From: Biscogniauxia marginata
Lineage: Eukaryota; Ascomycota; Sordariomycetes; Xylariales; Xylariaceae
Assembly (NCBI GenBank): GCA_022695795.1
Contig: MU404180.1
Coordinates: 45,993-109,992, forward strand
Direction of reading: 5' to 3'
DNA length: 64,000 nucleotides
A model generated the notes under the pieces. The model was not told the origin of the DNA. It did no database searches and saw only the letters and a list, made by a program, of their open reading frames with translations. Positions 35,524 to 44,086 of the stretch are shown in pieces (the stretch's first letter is position 1; each line of letters opens with the position of its first letter). The position numbers and the translations under genes are program-made.

Positions 35524-38509
35524 TCACGAAACATGCACAAACGCCCGTTTCCTGACATTCTGGCTGTCGTTGCCATCATCCCAGTTTTCATCCACGTACT
35601 CCTTAATGCCCCTTTCCTGGATCTGCATCCCGGCCACCTTGAGAGCAGCTATATTATACCCCATTTCGTCCTTTTGTCTCTTGAGGGCTTTTCTGAGATT
35701 CATCTTGATACCGTCGAGCATGACTCTCATCGTCCTGCTCGCTACTATCTGCCGATGATGAGTCTTAAGCATGAAGAATAATATTCTGCACGTGAGAGGC
35801 ATATTCATCGATCTCAGAGCAAAGAGGTTGAGGAAAGTGAAGAGCATAGGGACCGAAGCAAACGGCAAGACGAGCAAAGCATCGTTCAGCACCGCTGCTG
35901 CTGGCTTTTGGAGTACTTTCATCACGTACTCTTCAGCAGAGATGCCATTATGTGCCAGGAACATCGGGTCGCGCTGAGGCGGCGCAGTATTTGGATTGGC
36001 CGCCTTAGCCTCTTCCCATTCCTTCATTATATGCAAGTCTGCCATGCCAAGCTCCAAAGCCTCAACAATTCTCTCTCCATGGTTCAACGTTTCTGACGTC
36101 TGCTTGCCAGCAGCTGCGATCTCGTCCTTTTGATCTTCATCATCCGGGTCTTGCTCAAGGGAGTTTGTTAGCGTGCTCTCATACAACTCCTCGATCTCCT
36201 TCTCCCTTTCTTCTTCGAGGAATATCTGTTCATCTGTTTCGTGCCAAACCCGGATACTCTTGTCGTGACTAGCGCTGACAATGAAAGCCGATTCGCTCCT
36301 ATGGCTGATCGCCAAGGCCCAGATTTCTCCGTGATGACCGTCGAGCCGCTGAATTTGCTCGAACTTGTCACCGTCCCAATATTTGACAGTCCGGTCTTTG
36401 CTGGCACTGAAGAAATGGTGGCCATTGCCTTCGTGGTTGTTTGGAACAAATGCGACCTTGAGAATACTGTCTTGATGACCCAACAAGGCTTTGTGACAAT
36501 CACCAAAATCGAGACCCCATATCCTGATATTTTTGTCCGCCGAACAAGTTACAATCAACTTGCTGTCATATGAGATGTCCATGTCCAGGACAGGAAGCTT
36601 GTGGCCGTAGAGATTGAGGTATAGCTTTAGCGAGTCTGTGAAAAACACTTTCACGGTACTATCTAAAAGAGCAACAGCTAGATATTTGGAATCTGGGGAA
36701 AATTTGAGGCTCAAGATGTCGTCCGTCACCTTCAAAGTCCTCGAGTGGGTAAGTTTTAGTCGCTGTGTGGTTCGGGTCGACCCGAGTACCTCCTCTTGGA
36801 CGATTTGGACTTTCCAGAACTTCGCTGACTTGTCGGCACTTCCAGAAACAATCGACCTACCGTCCGGGTGGATCTGTAAAGACCATATTGCGCCTTCATG
36901 GGCGGTAACACTGTCGAGGAGAGTTCCTGTTGAAACCTCAAATAGCTCAATCTCGCCACTCTTGGTCCCAATAGCAACAAGCTTGTCTCCAGGTAGGAAT
37001 GCGCAGCATAACGCATACCCACATTCTATTGTCTTGCCGCATTTCTGCGTTAAAATCGACCAAATTTTTAGACTGCCATTAGATGTAGAGGCAAGTAATC
37101 TGTCGTCGGAACTTAAAGCGAGAGCTCGAATATCCGTTCGATGTCCAGGAATCTCGACGGATAATGCTCTTTCGTAATCTGGTACTTCCTCTTCTTTCGA
37201 CTTGGAACTCTTCTGTTTCAAGGGTATGTTGTATAGTTCCAATTGGTTGTTTGTTGTGCCGATCAGCAACTGAAGTTTCTTCTTGCCATGAACGTCAGCC
37301 CAATCGACCGATTTGATTTTACCACCCGCCCGGATGATGAGATGTTGCGCAAAGGCGTCAGTCACATCAGCACTGCTGATATTCTCGTCCTGGTCATCCT
37401 CACCGTCTAGATGGACGTCTTCATTCACTTGGCTTCCTTTCTTCTGTGCGAGTTTCTCCCGTCTTCTCTTCTTTTTTCGAGCCAGGCTTTTCTTGATTTC
37501 CGCCTCTGTTCGTATTCTCCATATCTCAACAGATTTTTCTGGCCCATGCACGGCAAAGTAATCACGACGCGGGTGAAATATAATCTCGGTAGCCTTGTCC
37601 TTTCCATGTCGGAATAACGTTCCTCTATCCCGTAGATACTTCATATTTGCTGGCACGTCGACCTGGTGCCGTGATGAAGCCAAGGATGCGGCATCCAAAG
37701 CCCATACTTTGAGTTCGCCCGAGTTCCCCGCAGTGATACAACCGCTGTAGTCAGGGGAGAGACCCAGTGCCCAACATTCGCCATTTGTCTGCGCTATGTG
37801 GGTTTCAATGCAATGCCTTGAACCTAGGTCCCATAGCTTTATGAGAGCGTCTTTTCCCGTAGTCAATAGAAAACCTTCAGAACCTTCTCCAGAGCCATCG
37901 AGAACCATGGCCTGAGTACCGTCTTCTTCCGAAATCTCTTCTTGCGGTTCAACGAATTGTAGTCCCGTTATCTGGTCCTTATGGCCTCGAAGTTTGTACT
38001 GTCCAACTTCGGCCACCAAATCCCAAATAATCACATCGGTATCTCTCGAGCCGCTCGCAAGGCGCACGCCAGATCGGTCGAAAGCAAGGATCGTAATGGC
38101 TGAGCGATGACCATTAAAGCTCACGATAACCGTGGAGTATTTATCCCAAAGACGAATGCTGCCATCTTCGTAGCCGACAGCAAATATATCCTTGTCGATC
38201 TTGCTTTGCGCAATTGCAGTAACTTGGGCGGAACATTTAGGGTCCCTCCAACGGTTGATGATATCGCCAGTCTTTATATCCCAAGATATAACCTCTTCGT
38301 TGGCCGCGACTACTGCCTGGCCTGCACTGGTGCTGGATCCATCTTTGGAAGCCCAAAGGATGTTGGAAGTGCTCGAAGTTACGAGACCGAAGGATTTCGC
38401 ATGTTCATACTTTCTGGGAAATAGTGGTTTAGCACGCTTACACGGGAAATATGCTAATACGACGATGATTAAAATGATAGTAATGTACTCACAAGTAAGA
38501 CTTGACCAT
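35524..38509 (-). CDS. UTP12: U3 snoRNP WD40 protein UTP12/DIP2 (WDR3 family)
   Basis: On the minus strand a 17-nt first exon (38509-38493, MVKSY plus two bases) is followed by a 79-nt intron and one long exon, 38413-35524, giving 968 aa. The joined N-terminus reads MVKSYLKYEHAKSFGLV, the conserved start of this family. UTP12 is part of the UTP-B complex of the small-subunit processome, which binds U3 snoRNA and pre-18S rRNA in the nucleolus. About a dozen WD repeats are visible (for example GHRSAITILAF...IIWDL, AHEGAIWSLQI...KFWKV, GHHGEIWALAI...RVWHE), interrupted by a Lys/Arg-rich charged insertion. The C-terminal Utp12 domain (about 820-930) includes LKTHHRQIVASR and a helical tail. Length is close to the yeast protein. 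It is transcribed divergently from ARPC2 across 390 bp that contain a GATA-site array. Confidence 0.95.
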
Positions 38510-38600
38510 GGCTGCGAACGGTCTACACCGGGGAGAGAAGCTTCGATGTCTGCTCCGAGTCAAAATTTCAATTGGAACTTTTTTAATGAGAGAGAGATGC

Positions 38601-38663
38601 GATAAGAGCGATAAGGGATAATATCCATCTTATCGTTTATCGCGTTCACTCTTATCGCTTATC
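38601..38663. repeat. Inverted array of GATAAG doublets
   Basis: GATAAGAGCGATAAG on the left faces CTTATCGTTTATC and CTTATCGCTTATC on the right. The two right-hand doublets share a 7-nt spacing, the left doublet has 9 nt. The arms could pair into a stem with a loop. Confidence 0.85.
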
Positions 38664-38675
38664 AGAGCACCATAC

Positions 38676-38696
38676 CGCATATCGCATATCGCATGT
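38676..38696. repeat. Tandem CGCATAT heptamer
   Basis: Two exact CGCATAT units and a diverged third (CGCATGT), immediately next to the GATA-site array. Confidence 0.85.
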
Positions 38697-38899
38697 TATG
38701 ATTCTGTGGCTGAAGACGTAAGCGGGCGCAAGGGGGGGGGGCATCGGTGTCAGGCAGCCCAAGCTTTCCATGGCCCAGGAGCATCACTGCCCCACTACAA
38801 GAGGTCACTTCCTCTCAACTTCCAATACTTCGACGTTGCATTCTCCCACGCATCCATACAGCAGCTGAAGTACAGCATCTCAGTCAATTGCGGCCAAAA

Positions 38900-40131
38900 A
38901 TGCTGTTGTTAGACTATCAGAACGTTCTGTTGCAGTCCGTGCTGACTGAGAGGTTCTCTGGGTAAGTTGGGACCTTCACCGTTGTCTTGGGAGGTCCAGC
39001 AGTCTTAACAGTAGATACCTTCCAGGGCACCACCAGCCTCCATCGACCAGACCGTTTCCGACTTCGATGGCGTTACCTTCCACATATCGACCCCCGAAAC
39101 GAAGACCAAGATCCTAGTTTCCATCCAGATCCGATGCTTCAGGGAGCTCGTCCAATATGGCGCTGAGCAGGTCCTCCAGCGAGAGTACGGCCCCTATGTT
39201 GTCCCTCCGGAAATTGGCTACGACTTTTCCGTTTTGGTCGATCTGGAGAACCTACCGGCTGAGAAAGGTAACGATACGATGCAACCAAACTGATTTGATG
39301 AAGCCAAAATGTTGACAGCCGGTCTAGAGAAACGGGATGAACTGGTCAGGAAGATCGCTCTTTTGAAGCGAAATGCTATGGCTGCGCCCTTCGAGCATGC
39401 TTACTCCGAACACTACAAGCTGAAGGAGGCAGCATCTCAGTACACAAGCGAAGAGGCTCCGCAAGGTGTTCGTGAAGGAGGCGATATTATGGCTATCCAC
39501 TATCGTGACGAGGAGGCCATCTATGTCAAGGCAAGCCACGACCGAGTAACAGTCATCTTCAGCACTATTTTCCGGGAAGAGACCGACAGAGTCTTCGGGA
39601 AGGTTTTCATTCAAGAGTTTGTCGATGCCCGACGGAGAGCTATCCAGAATGCGCCGCAAGTCTTGTTCAGGAACGACCCGCCCTTAGAATTACAAGGAGT
39701 TCCCGGTGTGAAGACTAATTCAGACGGAGATATTGGTTACGTTACTTTTGGTATGTAGCAAGGACGTACAGCTTTTGGATATCATTACTGACGGAGGTAG
39801 TACTATTCCCACGACACCTGACACCTCAACGGATGCCAGACGTCATCTCCCACATCCAGACATTCCGAGACTACTTCCACTACCACATCAAAGCATCTAA
39901 GGTATACTGAGACCATTTCAGAGTCATTATATTATTGCCCCACTAACACGTGCATAGGCATACATCCACTCGCGTATGAGAAGAAGAACAGCAGACTTCC
40001 TCCAAGGTAAGTGTCCACCAATCATAATTAGTGATATCTGCTAATATAGGGCAGTCCTTCGAAGAGCCAGGCCCGAAAATGAGGAGAAGGAGAGGAAAAC
40101 AGCAAGCGGACGGACATTCAAGGTCCAATAG
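38900..40131 (+). CDS. arc34: Arp2/3 complex 34-kDa subunit (ARPC2)
   Basis: Six exons, 38900-38961, 39026-39267, 39319-39750, 39801-39901, 39958-40006 and 40055-40131, join in frame to 320 aa, with GTAAGT, GTAACG, GTATGT, GTATAC and GTAAGT donors. The N-terminus MLLLDYQNVLLQSVLTERF, the TVSDFDGVTFHISTP segment and the C-terminal helix with RARPENEEKERKT are typical of the P34-Arc family. ARPC2 pairs with ARPC4 to form the core of the Arp2/3 complex, which contacts the mother filament and nucleates branched actin at endocytic patches and hyphal tips. The length is near the usual 300-320 aa and no key region is missing. The start is the only ATG that gives the conserved N-terminus. For the last exon I chose the GGGCAG acceptor at 40054 because it alone keeps the conserved C-terminus; a nearer AG at 40049 would change frame. 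Confidence 0.94.
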
Positions 40132-41403
40132 ATGTTGGTTTTGTAGAGCGGCATTGATGCTAGGGAGATAGTGATGTTTGAACTCACACCCCTATAAACT
40201 GAGTACTTACAAAATGAACATCCTAACCAATCAGTAACTTTCAAAATATATCATGTCGAAATTGCCAGCCGCCCATCGGTTTTCGAGCTGTCTCCCGGGG
40301 CAATACAGAGATGACTGACAATATAAGGCTTATGAGTACTCACCTAAGTTGACGTGTCCCCAAACCCGTTTGACCTATGTTATTCCACGGCTTACCCTTC
40401 GAGGAGGAGTTATAAAGGCTACTAACCTCAATTAAGCTATAATCAAAGATGTCACCATTCGAGTCTATCTCAAGTTTGCCAAAGGCCCCCAACTATTTTA
40501 AGGATGGTTTCCATTACTTTACAGCTCGTGTCTAAGACAATATGGAATTCGCCAGGAAGAAATAGAACGTTGTAAAAATATGAAGGTGACACTAGGGGCA
40601 CCTACTTGAAAACAGGTGTAGACCTTCGAAGAGCTCTAGTCCAAAAGCAAAGCCACCTGTAGAGGTCTAGTGTTCCTCAAATTCGCATCCATCTTCCCGC
40701 ATTCCAACAAACCCTTTCTGGTCATTACAATGCCATGGAAATTGAGACATTCTCTTTACCAGGATTTGTTCATTGTTTTCATACTAGCAGCATAGGGTGA
40801 GCAGAAAGCGTTTCTACCTTTGGTTGTCGGCCCTAATAATCTCACCAGTATACCTCTTTAGGTGTATGTAAACGTGCATTTGTACGGCTGATCTCTAAGT
40901 AGGGCAGTCGAATCAGGTGGATATCGAGTATAAAATCCTTTAATCACTCAAAACTCAGTCCCTGGATTGTTTCTTTGAGCATAACAAGAAACCAATTATT
41001 GCTTTGTTTATCTGGAAGATTATGTGGCATGGATTATGAACAAGACTCCAATGCCACTATCTCTTGACAATTCAGGCTTCTTTGTCCACCAGCAGGCTAA
41101 TTGGATCCAGTAATTTGCAAAGACCAGATTATTAGTTTCTATGGATTTTGGGAACAATTGTCTTGTCTTGACGCAAAGAGTAAAGGACTTATGCCATTGT
41201 TGGCATCCTCAGACAAGACACATAAATGTCTAGTAGCCCCTAATGCTCTCTATAGATTTCCTCGTACACTACACAATACCACAACAAACCACAATCAAAT
41301 AAATACTCACTGTAAGTCTAGCCTCCCTCTACCTACCTAAATTTCTTCTCTTCCCAAAGTCGCTGCCCCAAGCTCTAGGTCCACACTCCACAGTACCTAG
41401 AAG
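40132..41403. other. Spacer downstream of ARPC2
   Basis: About 1.3 kb without a supportable gene. Stop codons are frequent in all frames. The final 150 bp are probably the promoter and leader of the small Cys-rich gene. Confidence 0.6.
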
Positions 41404-41916
41404 ATGTGCCACCACCGGAAATCACTCTACCTGTGCAACCACGCGGTCATAGCTCCCGAGCCCCTGATCGTCTGCCCGGCGCAGCGCGACTACCTCTCGG
41501 GGTCTGCGGCGGAGCCCTGCGACCTAGTCGAGACCCACGCCCGCAGCACCATCAGGCTCTCGAAGCTGTGTCCGCAGTGCCGCGGCAAGAAGACCACCAC
41601 CGACCGCCAGCTAGACCTGGTCAAGAGCCGCATGGCCGAGCTGAGGAGGCACCTCGATGAGTCTTACGACAACTGCATGAAGCACCTCGACGAGGTGGGT
41701 CTGGGGCCGGAGTCGCAGCCCGACGATGACGACGACGACGGTACGGCCACGGCGGCGGGGGAGAAGAGGAAGAGTCGCGGGAAGGAGAAGAAGAAGGCGG
41801 CAAGCCCGGACGGAGACGGGGATGAGGGGGGGAGGGAGGTCGTCGATCCGGTGCAGGAGTTCCTGAGGAAGAAGATGATGGAGGATAATTCGCACCTGAT
41901 GATGCTGAGTGGTTAA
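41404..41916 (+). CDS. Small Cys/His-rich protein with charged C-terminal half, function unknown
   Basis: A single open frame of 170 aa with ATG at 41404. I do not recognise a characterised family. The first 60 residues hold regularly spaced possible zinc ligands: C2, H3, H4, C11, H13, C24, C39, H45 and a CPQC pair at C56/C59. A predicted helical segment follows (residues 65-100), then an acidic run (six Asp near residue 106), a Lys-rich patch (KRKSRGKEKKK) and another acidic, Gly-rich stretch. Small fungal proteins beginning MC with a CxH...CxxC pattern are common and uncharacterised. GC content and absence of stops over 513 nt support coding; an antisense open frame over the same DNA is probably a composition effect. 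It may be cytosolic or nuclear. Confidence 0.65.
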   Translation: MCHHRKSLYLCNHAVIAPEPLIVCPAQRDYLSGSAAEPCDLVETHARSTIRLSKLCPQCRGKKTTTDRQLDLVKSRMAELRRHLDESYDNCMKHLDEVGLGPESQPDDDDDDGTATAAGEKRKSRGKEKKKAASPDGDGDEGGREVVDPVQEFLRKKMMEDNSHLMMLSG

Positions 41917-42512
41917 GCTGATCAAGATTTTTTTTGTGTGAATAATCCCCGGTAGCTTGTAAAGGAGAATTCATGGTGAGTTGTACATATTGGAGTTTTA
42001 TGTATATGAGCAATCCGCATCTAAGTTTCGCGAATCGTTTGTCAAGATTCTGTCTGACGGAGGAGGCTTCTGGTAAGTATTCCCAGGCGCGAGGATCTAC
42101 GCAACTACCCAGGAAAATATACCCAGACTTGATATAATTATGATCTTGTCCCGTTGTTTTGTGAGCCCGCGCTTCACTGTAGAAATGATTATGAGTCAAG
42201 CAGCGGTGATTACTGTCAAAAACACTCTACAGTGAATACTTTTGCATGGCAAAACTGATGAGATATACATCAACTGTGCTGAATGTTGTAGACATTCACT
42301 CGGTTTATTGTGAAACCCCTAAACACTATATATATATCCAACCGTCCCCCCTTATTGAAACCGATCACTTAACCGTCCACGCCCTTTCTTACTCTAGCCC
42401 AAAAAGCCATAAGCACCATCTAGGCCTGGCCTAATCAAGCACTAACAGCTTCTTTGCATTAAGATAAGCGCCTCTTCGACTCTTAAATACCTCCCTAGCC
42501 TAGCTCACCACC
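41917..42512. other. Spacer between two small plus-strand genes
   Basis: About 600 bp with no open frame of note. The last 100 bp, with a pyrimidine-rich stretch, probably form the leader of the small membrane protein gene. Confidence 0.55.
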
Positions 42513-42722
42513 ATGGACCCAGTCCTCCTTCACCATCTCGCCAAGCGCGACGGGCTCAGTGGCGGGGCCATCATAGGGATCGTGATCAGCGTTCTCTTCG
42601 TGACCGCGATCGCGGCCGGAGTCTTCTCCATGCTAGTCTGGAAGCGACCGCCCTATTCGGGGTCTAGTAGGAGGAGGAGAGCAGGAAGTGGACGGAGGAG
42701 TGGAGGAGGGGATGTGGTTTGA
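42513..42722 (+). CDS. Small single-pass membrane protein, function unknown
   Basis: A 69-aa open frame. The ATG sits in CACCACCATGG, a very strong context for fungi, which is the main reason to call so short a frame. Residues 18-43 form one hydrophobic helix rich in Ile, Val and Ala with a GxxxG-like start, flanked by a short N-terminus containing a Lys-Arg pair (AKRDG, residues 10-14) and a strongly basic Arg/Ser/Gly C-terminal tail. By the positive-inside rule the basic tail should be cytosolic. The Lys-Arg pair on the luminal side would match a Kex2-type site, but this is inference. No family recognised. Confidence 0.6.
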   Translation: MDPVLLHHLAKRDGLSGGAIIGIVISVLFVTAIAAGVFSMLVWKRPPYSGSSRRRRAGSGRRSGGGDVV

Positions 42723-44086
42723 CCACCTCAAGAAGGGAAAAAGATTACACTGGAGTTAAGGGAAATTATGGAGAGCAAGCATACCTTATAAGGAGTATTC
42801 TGGTTTATAATCGATGTATGTTGAGCGAATATAAGTCAACCCGAGCCTTTTGACCCGTGTCCGCTCCTAAAGAGACAGAAAGATGACTCGGCGAATCTAA
42901 GGCCTTACAGAACCATTCCATGCCTAACAATAGGGACCCTAATCCAAACATCTCTTATGTATTACAATTAAATTTCTCCCTCAAGGACCTAACCCGACCT
43001 CGTATCCAAGATCCACCAAGTTGACGTCAAGTAATTTCTGGGAATAGTCCTAGTAAGACATAACCTCCTCCTCCTCCTCTACCTTGTTATCATCATCGTC
43101 GTCAAGGTCTGATACCCCAGACGTCGCGGTAATGCTACCTGGCGCGGATGGTCGTTCCCTGGGGAGCAGCGAGAGCACACATAAGAGGTCTTCTCAGAAC
43201 AGACTGGTCCCGGGGCGCAGTCCGGAAATCAGCACGGACGTCGCAGCTGAGATTGCGCGATGATTTTCCCTTCGCCAGCACTTTTGTCTGTGTTCTCTCC
43301 ATCATATTTCTCGTCGTCATATGGAGGGGGGGATTATATCGTCCTCCTCATGATAGTGCTATCTACCACTGCTGCTGCCGCCGCCGAGATATGGGAAGCG
43401 CGACACGGAGTAAAGGGGCTGGAGAGGATCTTAGTTAGGGTAGTCGCGGTTGAGAGATTGAGCGGGAAAAGCGGCTTAGGATTTTGTGCTTAGAGTACCA
43501 GTCCTCAGTCTACATAATATAATATAATGTAGCTAAAGAGCCACTTACTTATATGGTACGTTTGACGATCCGTCTTGGGCACAAATACATCACAACACGA
43601 CGAATACCAATTACGACCGTGGAGCCTTAAAGCGCATGCCACCAAACACTTTTATAAAGCCCCGAGCCTCCTCTAGGTTGCGAACTACCTGGGATTAAGG
43701 TTCGTCGTCCTCGCTAACACGCAACTGGCGAAGCCGAAATGTAATCAAAGTGAAATTGGCATTGAGCGTTAATACGACAGACAACCATTTCGTGTGCCGG
43801 GTAGACAGTAGGGCGTGAGGATACAACGGCGACGCTGGCTCGCCTTCTGCCATAGCTAACCTGAGCTCTAGCTTAACCCTAGCACTGTAAATGTCACATA
43901 TCCCGTACCCTGTGATGTCGAAACGCCCAATCCGTAGTCTGCGCCCAACCTTGGGTCGTGAATTTCCCCTCAAGATTCCGTATGAGCACCAACAACTTTA
44001 GAACACGCTGTACCGACCTCACCCTAGCATCACTAGGCATATTACGAAGCCTCACTCGAACAATTAATTTTTATGTTAGAAATTCA
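42723..44086. other. Spacer between small membrane protein and RAD17
   Basis: About 1.36 kb with short overlapping open frames on both strands (for example around 43148-43493 and 43695-43973) that show no domain. It includes 3' regions of two convergent genes. A CTC-triplet run lies at about 43062-43080. Confidence 0.55.

Larger units (their letters stand above)
38510..38899. promoter_or_regulatory. Divergent UTP12/ARPC2 promoter with GATA-site array
   Basis: The 390 bp between the two start codons must serve both genes. Within 38601-38663 there are seven GATA-type sites: GATAAG at 38601 and 38610, GATAAT at 38617, and on the other strand CTTATC at 38629, TTTATC at 38636, CTTATC at 38651 and 38658. 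They form doublets of opposite orientation, so the stretch is also an imperfect inverted repeat. A CGCATAT tandem repeat follows at 38676-38696. Fungal GATA factors (nitrogen, light and iron regulators) bind HGATAR sites; which one would act here is not shown. Confidence 0.6.

Noticed and set aside
36614..37177. Plus-strand open frame of 187 codons over UTP12
   Set aside because: Antisense to WD-repeat coding sequence; no recognisable domain.
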